Shown here one piece after another: positions 35,601 through 41,821 of a stretch of DNA of 64,000 nt. The stretch's first letter is position 1; each line of letters opens with the position of its first letter. The position numbers and the translations under genes are program-made. This DNA comes from Halomonas sp. HL-93 (GTDB lineage Bacteria > Pseudomonadota > Gammaproteobacteria > Pseudomonadales > Halomonadaceae), in contig NZ_LT593974.1 in the NCBI RefSeq assembly GCF_900086985.1, forward strand, positions 186,001 through 250,000, read 5' to 3'. The notes below the pieces were generated by a model, which ran no database searches, was not told the DNA's origin, and worked only from the letters and a program-made list of their open reading frames with translations.

Positions 35601-38399
35601 CAGGGCGGGCTGGTGGAAGCCAACGGCGACGAGATTCTGTCACCGTACTTCCAGCGTGCCGACGGCAGTTCGCCAATCAAGATCACCCAGTTGGCGGCTT
35701 ATCACACCCAGGGCGACGTGGCCCGCCTGTTCATCCACGATGTGGATAGCCGCAATCTCGACGAGATTCTGGCCCACGACGAGGCCGATGGTCAGACGCT
35801 ACTGCCGCGCACGCTCAACGACGGTGATTTGCTGACCACGACGACCCTTGATCGCGATGCGCCGTTTGGCTTCTTTGCCGAAATATCGGGCCGCCAGGGT
35901 TACATTTCCTGGTCCGATCCGGATGCCAACCTGTATGAGGACACCATCGATGAGATCGGTAACCCAGGCACCAACCTCAACTGGGACGAGAACGACGGCC
36001 ACCTGATTCGCGTCTATGTGGCCAAGGACGCCGATGGCAACGTGATCCCGGACACCTATATCGTGATCCAGGACTACGCGGGGGTGAACTACGACTACAA
36101 CGACAATATCTTCCTGGTCGAGAACGTTCAGACCTACGACCCCACTGGGGCGGAAGATGCCGATGGCAACGGCCGGGTGGACTTGTACGACGACGATGAC
36201 GGCGACGGCGTGCCGAACTTCCTCGACGACCCGGACCCGGTCGATCAAACTGCCTTTAATGACAGTGAAACAGCCTGGGCGGTGGGCAGCGATGGCTTTA
36301 CGCTGGAAGCCAAACTGTTCGATAACGGCGGCCAGGGGGTGGCGTATAACGACACTACCACGGCGCACCAGGGAGCAGCTTTCCGTTCTGACGAGGCGGT
36401 GGATATCTCCAACGGCACCGAGGCGCTGGGCTACATCGCCGATGGTGAGTGGGTCGAGTACACCCTCAACGTCGAGACGGCGGGCACCTATACGCTTAGC
36501 TTCTCGACCTCCGCGACCACCGATGGCAAGTCCATCACCGCGGCCTTTGAGCAGGGGGGCGGCTTCTATACCCCGGCGCAGGTGCAAGACTTGCCCAACA
36601 CCGGCAGCTTCACCAGCTTCCAGACCGTCGGTCCGCTGACCTTTGAACTGGAAGAGGGCGAGCAGGTGCTGCGACTGACCTTTAACGGCGGCCAATTGGA
36701 TCTGGCCTCGTTCACGCTGGACTTTGAAGCACCGGTGGACGATGGTCAGAGCGCCTATAACGACAGCCAAACCGCCTGGGAGGTGGGCGCTGAGGGGCTG
36801 AATCTGGAAGCGCGTTTCTATGACAACGGCGGCCAGGGCGTTGCCTACAACGACACCACCGCGGCCCACCAGGGTGATGCCTTCCGCGCCGACGAAGCGG
36901 TGGATATCTCCACGCCTTCACAGGCGATTGGCTTCATCGAGGACGGCGAGTGGGTGGAATACACCATCAACGTGGCGGAAGACGGCGTCTACGACCTCGA
37001 CTTCCTGACCTCGATGGACTCCTCCAACCCAGCCGCCCGCTCGATAACCGCGAGTTTCGCCAAGGGTGATACGCCCTACGTGACGGCGTCGCCGGTTGGG
37101 GTTTCACCGACGGGAAGCTGGACGAACTTCACCCAGACTGACACTACACAGGTAGCGCTTGAAGCCGGTGAGCAGGTGTTACGGCTGACCTTCAATGGTG
37201 GGCCTATGGATTTGGCCTCGTTCAATCTGGTACCTGTTGAGCCACCTCCGGTAGACGACAGTCAGCAGGCGTTCACGGAAAGCGGTGACCCTTGGCAGGT
37301 GGGTAGTGACTTCACGCTGGAAGCGGTCAACTACGATGAAGGCGGCCAGGACGTAGCCTACAACGATGCCGATGCCGAACAGATTGGCTCGGACTTCCGC
37401 CCGGGAGATGGCGTGGATATCGTCGGTGACGGCGACGCTATCGGCTGGGTGGACGAGGGCGAATGGGTGGAATACACCCTCAACGTCCAGCAGGCAGGGG
37501 TCTATGACCTGTCGTTCCTGTCAGCCCTTGGCGATGGTAGCGGTGCTCAGCGCAGCATCACGGCGACCTTTACCAAAGGCGACGGCTCACCCTACGCATC
37601 GACCGACCCGGAGGTGATAGCGCCGACCGGTGGCTGGGGCGACTTCCAGCCCACCGATGCCACCCAGGTGGCGTTGGAGGCCGGTGAGCAGGTGCTGCGG
37701 CTGACCTTCAACGGCGGCTCGCAGGATCTGGCTTCGTTCAGTCTGGCGCGTGATGGGCAGCAAGCCTTTAACGCGGGGGGAACCCCCTGGCTGGTGGATG
37801 CTGAGGACGGCTTGGCGCTTGATGCGGTCAACTACGATGAAGGCGGCCAGGGCGTTGCCTATAACGATGCCGATGCCGCTCAGATTGGTACGGACTTCCG
37901 CCCGGGTGAAGGCGTGGATATCGTTGGGCAGGGCGAAGCAATCGGCTGGGTGGATGAAGGAGAATGGGTGGAATACACCATCGACGTCGAACAGGCTGGC
38001 AGCCACACCCTGTCGTTCGTTACTTCCAACCCTAACAACGGGCGCAGTATTACCGCATCGGTTGAGCAGGATGGCGTGACCTACGATCAAGCAAGTGGCT
38101 CAGTGCCGAACTCCGGCGCCTGGGGTAACTTCGTCGATGGGCCCTCGGTGACACTCGATCTGGAGGAAGGGGTTCAGGTACTACGTCTCACCTTCAACGG
38201 AGGCTCTCAGGACTTGGCCTCGTTCCAACTCAGTCGCGATGCGGATATCAATGCAGCCAGTGCCTCTAACATGGATATGATGATGGCCATGTCCACTGAT
38301 GCTGATGGCGTTTCTTCCAACGAAGAAGAGCTGGTCGCATTGAGTGATGATGTCAGCATCAGTGGGGTGCAGGAGGGTGACCAGGGCGCCTTGATGTAA
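23637..38399 (+). CDS. Giant secreted multidomain carbohydrate-binding/adhesin-like protein
   Basis: 4,920 codons in one open frame; the ATG at 23658 (GAGG upstream) is an alternative start. No Sec signal. After about 150 residues come beta-sandwich carbohydrate-binding-like modules starting QAED or similar (about 160, 320, 515, 1233, 1602, 1870, 2035, 3060, 3240) and Ig-like units (672-865, 1760-1865). Cadherin-like repeats follow (1035-1230, 1391-1600), then a malectin-like module (about 2197), a sugar-dehydrogenase-like propeller (2545-3040) and a paired module ending DYNDN (3640-3845, 3960-4165). Last are thrombospondin-3-like Asp loops (about 4174) and four tandem modules (4204-4866). 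It is very acidic. No RTX GGxGxD repeats seen. Probably exported by the adjacent ABC/HlyD pair to bind polysaccharide on the cell surface or in the matrix. Confidence 0.85.
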   Translation: MKTVRWTMFSMSFVSGQAKSLLGAVHEGGRWGRDTFQGHQLHVEPHPSPWESSIKAMRMAWEDARNEVSVFESFERPFVFENLPTPALGRLKMRLEAMDEWGQVLPHSNMSIDLDVVPESEGIAEAASEPFAATLAEEPILAQADEGVFAQAILVDTFTPIRIQAEDDDASDGASAVISGDGINVVDDPESQPNAVNADGQAYVDYGDGVNGGETLTFTFSVEEAGEYELALGYALSQNDDGTDRNRPLRLDVNDELVDRMFDLPSTTLTNDSTDFSEFGERTIRVQLEAGENTVTFTSNGASGPNIDYLEVRAPASDVYVVQAEDLVLSPAADNKDGETNRVVTVDNIADFTTGNETFRVGAEGASYLDWAFGNADAYGEFTLDVATAGTYNVTVTYASAGNPRPLDLSLVDGEALSSLGTFNFAETSEPVYYPDDVNDDVPTANQPAVPGGNNTRQSEWEGWSTETIEISLAAGSNTLRLGGAANGPNIDKIEVALLEADPVDPTGPVIDPVVVQAEDAELGVDNDAGTLVRDAENPESGASFQGLRADYSGTGYVDYGSVPGDSLTFTVNVAEAGDYDLNFRYATNDARPMDFSVNGAATSSLAFLSTDPDGGGAEEGFDHWGYETLTASLVAGENTLVMSIPAGANKGPNLDRIEVTTAGTGPVGDVQADADETPLAFSADNLLINGANANAAGFSVTGLDDDIVSVGVSFDEGVTVEDVTPDADGNFTLDLSGQDDGDLTATLIAMDAFGNRAEQSLDLTLDTTADEGDDLALEGPAAEIEPDDSDTVVFSVAGVDADSTLEVSFDGGATRQTATSDGDTLSVDLSGQSPGEVTVTLIVTDAAGNEASVADTVTLAGATDPEPVAIDVIFDDAIISAYNDTQDNPASGTGAVVEDDGATLTLNDNVWKRAELPSSYTITGQTLLTLDVAISESPVPEIVAIGFDADDNPFNGGNSVYQLGGTQTQGGFVDLRGQGVDNEDGTFRFTIDLSAHAGTTIDSLVFVNDDDLGAKGSTSFSGVSLSEDEVVDTNNAPRVVGGGIADLTLDEGSNIEVDLPFVDDDGDALSFSFVVTDGDGQPVTVDGLSVADQVLSGSLEGLAPGDYTISVTADDGTTSTSTDFALTVENVNDAPVAEPVALEPYFGEVGESFIQIPLADFESLFSDPDGDSLTLSAEDLPAGLEVVDGVIQGTPSQGGTFDVVIRATDPAGLSDTQTLSFVIEGTQVGDAITIEAENFTDLDASNLIVTGSASASNEQLIRLTSNEPATIGTDLAAGGVEPGWYVARLYVFDENDGEGSLTLTIGDTVLEARNTASDSLSSDVVLSDDFGTIVGEGPRGNAGQSGNRKEIAFETPFEVTAGDLASLELRGADGELMRIDSLVFERIEEPTNTAPTLEGLASDLSVDENSSAVASLVIDDADGDNLTITLSGADAALFTYDEVSGELAFVNPPDAELAADSNEDGVYELTVTVSDGEDSVSQDTLITVADLNESIVIDQTAYSIDENLTEIGAIPVVDEDGATTGLSAPVFAITGGADAPLFTIDETTGVLSFTSARDFELPVDDDEDGVYEVEVTVTDGDLSDVQTLEVTVDDVDEAPFTPLSLQVQDGTVTSFDDDANETDTTIRNADNPEDNPDLENGLRPDFSGTGYLDFGDTAGDNVTWQVEVAQAGEYDISVRYATNSDRPLDLVINGGAPVVLDMLATDPDGTGPEEGFDNWLFETVTVTLEAGTNSIELAIPEGATTGPNIDRIEITEGGSGPIPVDDSADEDGNLTLTAAADTLEPDQLDAALFNVSGADDDIVSYEVSFDGGTTRTEVTPEANGDITVDLSGQSGDVTVTLIVTDAVGNEAEASDSVTIDDGSVVVEPITLQGEEASVTDVGGTGQGAVTRVVDADNPDDFENFREGAVGDAYLDFGTDAGDQITFNIDAPAAGTYTATIRYANGAATPRPLDLTVNGSAQPQVPFANAPDDGVNDPWDEWLEQEVQVTFEEGANTFTLTIPTVANGGTNNGPNIDQVVFSFDDGDTTPAPFTFEIQGEALSIDDDEPTPDTVVRDASNPETNEAAGPDGLWDGYTGSGYLDMGGEVGDAAFFDVEVEEAGTYTLSVRYTNGDGSGANRPMDILVGGESQGEIAFPVTGEGNDGWLNWQEATIEVELEAGSNTIRLENLTTNGPNIDSLSVTREGVEPPEVVEPVDRFSVKINFQPEGVAVPEGYIADNGKAFGTQSVTIDGQTYQYGWVTEESIYDDEPGTTPLDISELTSVAVNDRTDDIAGLDPRQGTYAHFDQPGSEYVRAGWEIELEDGYYEVTISIGDTSGPYDSRNVLNAEGELFNDPFTPFRPDDFPADGNPGNDTEGARSDLVTRIVQVTDGRLTLDSMGLDNENTEIQYIEIQSLPDLTPDDDREAPQDYAFFTDARAIAGVGENEVEVDLDAEDGAIPTGVDPTSDIFVGISVVDGRGGALLESLNDGSVKLFETVTGEEVSFNVNTTGGFDSLTISPSQMLKPFTSYTLVIDGFRDRGPNDDNDAPTREFQKYTNTFVTGEEPEVVARDVAFNDVVELNGEADNAFGFTSLEMSPDGAFMYIATIGGDLLRYNVDPVDGSLSNRQDLSLPNDYFDQPGESQQRGIIGLVVDPTDPNVLWITDNYPIPLNGRDNGVPEFSGRITKITLDGGSDFSGTAEPYITGLPRSNGDHVTNSLEFRANPDYDAATNPDVPTHLLYLIQGSNSAMGEPDSAWGNRPERLLNAAVMEIDPTRDAPPGGFDVSTEPVPDNGQNTRFDDPDGHPKDDPIPMGDGEFLVFDERGVATVQDADGNVLQSYYDPYAEDAVLTIFATGARNAYDLVWHSNGFLYVPTNGSAAGGNVPDDPSTPEDERFLNVEKQDDYLFKMVEGGYYGHPNPLRDEYIMNGGNPTGGSDPNQVDRYPTGTNPEGNYDISGVYSLGENRSPNGAVEYTSDVFGGNLQGNVLFTEYSGGDDVRSITLDANGNVIGDDVLRDPDGNVITYVDPLDIIENPVTGQLYLLTLNRGNGQSQIIRLDPAPGGVVDAVDPDPGDDLVSLLVIQAEDNTPNDGTSVTIADGAGAEIQIRDIDNPETTEGLPNGLRPGAFGLDGNTDGNDGVPGGYADYGSTNADFMTFGFNLAADDAGDSVLRIRYANGGDTNRPLEVFVNNQSVGVYNFGPAPAGIVDTDERWAEWMTQDIEAALVVGENTVRLQATNNTGPNIDQLEVLQSPPDSTSGFTDYEAEDASLDGPVVVPESVDDRNASGEGFVDFDGAGDQTITWTVEVDETGNYEVGFRYALAASKADRPMEVTVNGVSLGQLNFPGQSNEAESDWFFQELLLNLQAGSNTISVTAPEANGPNVDLLRVPDAPADNFMPVYADVSDGARIELESGDSARTINDLTADFYFTVDADGLYRLDLAANAGASDGQGLTLTLNGQPVDVLSYPGEGDAGEEGTYVELEAGVEYNLRVVSSADGADELDYLDVTPLTGDEGADIGVQSGDAAYYSDRLHFSYLENNSASADDRDFKESATVTISNTGTSELAILDADIDGPFVLEDPSAFDGLTLAAGESLEVTVLFDRDSYTAPTNDAGDGVFEGRIRLVTNDADSPIAEIHMAGFWQARDEGGWEPNVNEVWEVFGFGNRIDGLTTVGGGENSVLNDFDLYRPVNDDEVLSRYWTLADGAGEAKITQLAAYHGPSGATLGIHNPGNKGQDIIFSDHAGDNNQTLLPIKGNGDFATASFSLADIPSSWAGEGVFGIEVANLSTDPSLNPEGGGTPPADADGIERGYTVRMFRALDAEGNVIPNTYLGIMDYTGINYDYNDNMFLIEGVSPVAGGDLTVINNDGIPSNDRLVMSRIENPANAAQEVHDEVTITLRNDGFETLDINSIEVSDTTLFELTEAFAAVSLEPGESIDVTVRFIADDPNDASLYEASLVINSSDSDEGEKVIQLAGLAQNQSESGQEPLVQEIINAFGYTTNVAEGQMNQGGLVEANGDEILSPYFQRADGSSPIKITQLAAYHTQGDVARLFIHDVDSRNLDEILAHDEADGQTLLPRTLNDGDLLTTTTLDRDAPFGFFAEISGRQGYISWSDPDANLYEDTIDEIGNPGTNLNWDENDGHLIRVYVAKDADGNVIPDTYIVIQDYAGVNYDYNDNIFLVENVQTYDPTGAEDADGNGRVDLYDDDDGDGVPNFLDDPDPVDQTAFNDSETAWAVGSDGFTLEAKLFDNGGQGVAYNDTTTAHQGAAFRSDEAVDISNGTEALGYIADGEWVEYTLNVETAGTYTLSFSTSATTDGKSITAAFEQGGGFYTPAQVQDLPNTGSFTSFQTVGPLTFELEEGEQVLRLTFNGGQLDLASFTLDFEAPVDDGQSAYNDSQTAWEVGAEGLNLEARFYDNGGQGVAYNDTTAAHQGDAFRADEAVDISTPSQAIGFIEDGEWVEYTINVAEDGVYDLDFLTSMDSSNPAARSITASFAKGDTPYVTASPVGVSPTGSWTNFTQTDTTQVALEAGEQVLRLTFNGGPMDLASFNLVPVEPPPVDDSQQAFTESGDPWQVGSDFTLEAVNYDEGGQDVAYNDADAEQIGSDFRPGDGVDIVGDGDAIGWVDEGEWVEYTLNVQQAGVYDLSFLSALGDGSGAQRSITATFTKGDGSPYASTDPEVIAPTGGWGDFQPTDATQVALEAGEQVLRLTFNGGSQDLASFSLARDGQQAFNAGGTPWLVDAEDGLALDAVNYDEGGQGVAYNDADAAQIGTDFRPGEGVDIVGQGEAIGWVDEGEWVEYTIDVEQAGSHTLSFVTSNPNNGRSITASVEQDGVTYDQASGSVPNSGAWGNFVDGPSVTLDLEEGVQVLRLTFNGGSQDLASFQLSRDADINAASASNMDMMMAMSTDADGVSSNEEELVALSDDVSISGVQEGDQGALM
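36247..38235 (+). repeat. Four tandem ~490-bp repeats encoding carbohydrate-binding-like modules
   Basis: Each unit encodes about 160 residues with the same landmarks: a start like AFNDSxTAW, then GGQGVAYND, FRxDEAVDI or FRPGEGVDI, DGEWVEYT or EGEWVEYT, and a close of GEQVLRLTFNGG followed by LASF. Units start near 36247, 36745, 37260 and 37757. DNA identity is high enough for recombination to change copy number. Confidence 0.85.
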
Positions 38400-38458
38400 G
38401 GTTTGCTCAAGGTCTAGCACCCGCTTAGCGGTACTGATGATGTAGACCGCGTTAATAA

Positions 38459-38487
38459 AGCCTGCGAGATATCGCAGGCTTTTTTTT
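38459..38487 (+). terminator. Intrinsic terminator of the giant gene
   Basis: AGCCTGCGA pairs with TCGCAGGCT around GATA, followed by seven further T. Located 60 bases after the stop. Confidence 0.9.
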
Positions 38488-38532
38488 GCGTTTGTGACCC
38501 TGAAAACTTCGTTCTCCCAAGGTCATGATTTT

Positions 38533-38622
38533 TTATCTATTGGTTTCGATTAGGCGGTATATACGCAATTCGCGTTCCTGCTGCCTTTCCCAATATGCTC
38601 GCTTGGAGTCGTTAGCGACCAT
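38533..38622 (-). CDS. Tiny ORF homologous to the one at 2569-2679
   Basis: 29 codons starting MVANDSKRAYWERQQ and ending IETNR. It shares the Y-x-E-R-Q-Q ... I-Y-x-L core with the tiny ORF 36 kb away. It sits 80 bases downstream of mvaT on the same strand. No strong ribosome site. Either a conserved small protein or an eroded relic; its charged, helix-prone sequence fits a short amphipathic helix. Confidence 0.4.
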   Translation of the reverse strand: MVANDSKRAYWERQQERELRIYRLIETNR

Positions 38623-38702
38623 AGCGTAAGGTATTTTGTTCGTCCAATTGCAGAGTAAGTACGCAAAGCGATGAGCTTCTTTAGAGAGTCATCAATCGCG
38701 GC

Positions 38703-39086
38703 TTATGCCTGCTCCTGCACGACCCAACTGACAACTTCTTCATTGCCATATTTAGCTTTCCACTCCTGAATGACCTTGTGGTTTCCACCACGTGTCTCGA
38801 CCACTTGGCCCGTGTGTGGGTTTTTGTAAACCTTTAAAGCACGTTTTTTACGAGTGCCCGTGCTGCTGTCCTTAGACCCTTTGGTTGATGTGCTGGTGTA
38901 TGTAGGGTCCAGCATTTCACACACATCACGTGCCGCTTTGCCATGCTCCGCCATAAGGGCTTGCAGTTTCTCTTTGAATTCAAGCTCTTTCTTGAGTTCG
39001 CTGTTACTTTCAAGCGCTTGCAGCTCTTCTTGCAGTTGCTTTAGCAGCTGCTCTTTTTTGATGTAATCATTCAATACTGACGCCAT
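38703..39086 (-). CDS. mvaT: MvaT-type H-NS-like nucleoid protein
   Basis: 127 residues, close to the length of Pseudomonas MvaT. The N-terminal half is a coiled-coil oligomerisation region (LKKELEFKEKLQALM). The C-terminal domain reads VYKNPHTGQVVETRGGNHKV, with R-G-G-N at 99-102 being the minor-groove hook. It binds AT-rich, often acquired DNA and silences it; the giant gene promoter and the integron cassette in this window are plausible targets. Single gene with AT-rich upstream DNA. Confidence 0.9.
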   Translation of the reverse strand: MASVLNDYIKKEQLLKQLQEELQALESNSELKKELEFKEKLQALMAEHGKAARDVCEMLDPTYTSTSTKGSKDSSTGTRKKRALKVYKNPHTGQVVETRGGNHKVIQEWKAKYGNEEVVSWVVQEQA

Positions 39087-39565
39087 CTCAGTTTCCCCAT
39101 GTTTTTAATTTAAGTAATGTCCACTATTTTCATTATACACGCCAACATTTAATTGTTTAAATTTTAATCTAAAAATGGTGGTATGTGGCATATTGATTTA
39201 TATCGCTATATTGCGCAACCGCACTTTTAATTTTTGATATAAAATGATCCGGTAAAGCCTATATTTTGTTCGCCAAGACGGCGTTGGATAAAACCCCGTC
39301 AGTCCTTTTTCATGATGATTTATGCGGCGAGGTGGGGAGTCCGTTAGCTTATAGGTAACGTCGCTACGTTTAGCGCTCTTAGACTCCAAGGCGATCATTG
39401 TTTGAAGGAACGCTAGCGGGCTCAAGGAGACCCAGAAGGCTTTCTTTTCAGCGACAATCTCAGACCACTTCGAGGATGGTTGAAAGGCTGCAACGCACAT
39501 GGCTGGTGCTTATCGCCCCGGCTCGGTTACTCTACACATTCAATCCATGAAGGATAGTCGCATTA
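39087..39565. other. Intergenic region between mvaT and the XpaC-like gene
   Basis: AT-rich near mvaT (39100-39240), likely its promoter. A 100-codon minus-strand frame at 39198-39500 has no recognisable motif or ribosome site and is not called. Nothing else seen. Confidence 0.5.
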
Positions 39566-40507
39566 ATGTTGGGTTTCCTGCAGGGATTTTCCTACGGTCT
39601 TTTCATGACCTGCCTGCCCTGGCTAATGGTCGGGCTCTTCAATCCTGCCCTGGCGCTTCCGCTGGCGGCTCCCGGCCGCCTGCAGGTGATCCTCCGCTAT
39701 TGTCTGGTAGTGCCTTTTATCAGCATGTTGCTTTGGCTGACGTCTCTGTGGGGTGGTTTCAGCCCCAGCCTGCTTGGCTGGCTTGCTGGCATTGTCGCCA
39801 TTCCGGTGGCGTTACCCGTCGAGCGAACGCTGCGCGGCTGGTTGGCCCGTCGCCGTGAGCGTCGGCTTGAGGTTCAACGAGCGGCCGAGGCGCGTCAGCG
39901 CCGGGCTCAGGAAGAGCGCAAGGCCTATGAGGAGGGAGTGTCGGTGCTTGATCCGGCGCGGCCGCCTGAGGGAGCCGACGACCTTGTGTTGGCTATGTGC
40001 CGAGCGAAGCAGAGCCTGTTGGACGTTAACCGCCCCGACCTGGCAATTCTGGCGGATCGCCTCTACAGCCGCTACCGTCATGTGATGGATGTGCTGAGCG
40101 GTCGTTTCCACAGTGGCGAGCTGGCGTTCGAGCGTTCGCGCGGCCTGGTGACTCAGGTGTGTCTTGGCGCGGTGGATACGCTGACGACTATGGCGTCCCA
40201 AGCACGCGGCGTCGTTCGGGTGGACGGTGATTACGTGCGGCGACGTCTGGAACGGGGGGGCATGCGGCTGAGCGAAGAGGAGCGCGCCGCCCTGGTGCGC
40301 CGCCTGGATCTGCTGGTGGAGACCGAGCACCGGCTGAATGAACGCTCCGCCCGTATCGAATCGGCGCTGACCGTGCTCGATGATACCGCCGTTTCCCTGG
40401 CACGTATCGAGACGGCGCGCCCCCAGGCGTCGGTGACCACCGAGCAGGCGCTGGAGGATTTGCGCCGCTTCGTCGAAGGTGCCGACCGTTACGCTCGTAA
40501 GGATTAA
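39566..40507 (+). CDS. XpaC-like membrane protein, partner of TelA
   Basis: 313 residues. Two to three membrane segments lie in the first 85 residues, followed by a long Arg/Glu-rich helical region (about 92-125) and a helical cytoplasmic domain similar to the 5-bromo-4-chloroindolyl phosphate hydrolysis (XpaC) family usually found beside TelA. No catalytic motif is evident, so enzymatic activity is doubtful. Weak ribosome site. It is 42-48 bases from the telA-like gene and forms a two-gene operon with it. Confidence 0.65.
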   Translation: MLGFLQGFSYGLFMTCLPWLMVGLFNPALALPLAAPGRLQVILRYCLVVPFISMLLWLTSLWGGFSPSLLGWLAGIVAIPVALPVERTLRGWLARRRERRLEVQRAAEARQRRAQEERKAYEEGVSVLDPARPPEGADDLVLAMCRAKQSLLDVNRPDLAILADRLYSRYRHVMDVLSGRFHSGELAFERSRGLVTQVCLGAVDTLTTMASQARGVVRVDGDYVRRRLERGGMRLSEEERAALVRRLDLLVETEHRLNERSARIESALTVLDDTAVSLARIETARPQASVTTEQALEDLRRFVEGADRYARKD

Positions 40508-40555
40508 GCCGACCGGCACTGATGCTGCACGGCTTTCACGACCCAGGAGATGCCC

Positions 40556-41812
40556 ATGACCCAGCAACCGGATGACAAACCTCGCCTCTCCCTGCCGCCG
40601 GTGGCCGAGATCGCCAGTCAGCTGGGAGTTAGCCAGTCCGATTCGGCCGACCCCGATGACCGTGACCTCGACCTCGACCTCGACCCTGAGCTTGAGGCAA
40701 TGGCTGACCGCTTTGTCGACGAGGTGCTCGCCGAGGATGGCGATGAGTCGTTGGTGCGCCAGCGCCGAGCCGTGGACGAGATGGGGCTTGAGCTACAGCA
40801 GCAGGCCGCCCATCGCAGCGCCATGCTACAGACGCCGCTGCGTAAGCTAGCCCACCAGGGCGACGAAGGAGGGCCGGTCGCCCAGGCACTGGTTAGCCTG
40901 CGCGGGCGCATGGAAGGGCTTGATCCTGCTCGCCATCGTCTAGCGCCGAGTACGTTGGATCGCGTTTTGGCGATGATTCCCGGCATCGACAGCCGCGTGC
41001 AGCGCTACTTCCGCAAGTTCGAGAATGCTCAACAGGCGCTGGACGCCATCATTGAAGAGCTGGAGGGCGGGCGTGACATGCTGCATCGAGACAACCTCAC
41101 CCTGAACGATGACCAGCAAGCCCTAAATGAAATCCTAAGCGAGCTCAACCGCCAAGTCGCGCTAGGTCGCTTGATTGATCGTCGCTTGAAGGACGATATT
41201 GCCGCGCGAGATACCGATGACCCGCGGCGTCACTTTATCGAAGAAGAGCTGCTTTTTCCCCTTCGTCAGCGCATCGTCGATCTTCAGCAGCAACTGGCGG
41301 TGAGCCAGCAAGGCGTGCTGGCGCTGGAGGTGATCATCCGCAACAACCGCGAATTAATGCGCGGCGTGGACAGAGCCATAAACGTCACCGTTTCGGCCCT
41401 CACCGTGGCGGTCACCGTGGCCATGGCGATGGCCAATCAGCGTCTGGTACTGGATCGCATCGAAGCTCTCAATTCCACCACCTCGCAGATGATCGGCGGG
41501 ACTGCCAAGGCCCTTCGCCAGCAGGGCGTGGACATCCAAAAGCGGGCCTCTTCGGCGATGCTCGACATGCAAGTGCTCGAAGAGGCCTTCAGCGAGGTCA
41601 TGGGCGCGATTGATGATCTCTCAAACTATCGTCAGGAGGCTCTGCCCCGGCTGGATGAGCAGATCAATCGCCTGGCGACCTTGTCTCGCCAGGGCAATGC
41701 GTCCATCGAGCGCCTCCGCGAGGGTAGTGAGGTGCAACTGCAGAACAATGACGTTGATACGCCAGCGTCAGGCAATCACGGCCCAACGGATACACCAGAA
41801 TCAACCAGGTAA
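40556..41812 (+). CDS. Toxic anion resistance (TelA/KlaA) family protein
   Basis: About 418 residues from ATG 40556, with GGAG 6 bases upstream. Acidic N-terminus (about 28-60), then the all-helical TelA domain with conserved stretches MIPGIDSRVQRYFRKF and DNLTLNDDQQAL. TelA relatives occur in tellurite and other envelope-stress loci, but the biochemical role is not established. Cytoplasmic, expected to work with the membrane protein encoded upstream. Confidence 0.85.
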   Translation: MTQQPDDKPRLSLPPVAEIASQLGVSQSDSADPDDRDLDLDLDPELEAMADRFVDEVLAEDGDESLVRQRRAVDEMGLELQQQAAHRSAMLQTPLRKLAHQGDEGGPVAQALVSLRGRMEGLDPARHRLAPSTLDRVLAMIPGIDSRVQRYFRKFENAQQALDAIIEELEGGRDMLHRDNLTLNDDQQALNEILSELNRQVALGRLIDRRLKDDIAARDTDDPRRHFIEEELLFPLRQRIVDLQQQLAVSQQGVLALEVIIRNNRELMRGVDRAINVTVSALTVAVTVAMAMANQRLVLDRIEALNSTTSQMIGGTAKALRQQGVDIQKRASSAMLDMQVLEEAFSEVMGAIDDLSNYRQEALPRLDEQINRLATLSRQGNASIERLREGSEVQLQNNDVDTPASGNHGPTDTPESTR

Positions 41813-41821
41813 CGCGCGGTG

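Noticed and set aside
23637..38399. RTX-type nonapeptide calcium repeats in the giant protein
   Set aside because: Asp-rich loops are thrombospondin-3-like or Ig-like; GGxGxDxUx arrays were not found.
39198..39500. 100-codon minus-strand frame before the XpaC-like gene
   Set aside because: Unusual composition for a protein and no start signal; possibly relic DNA but not supported.
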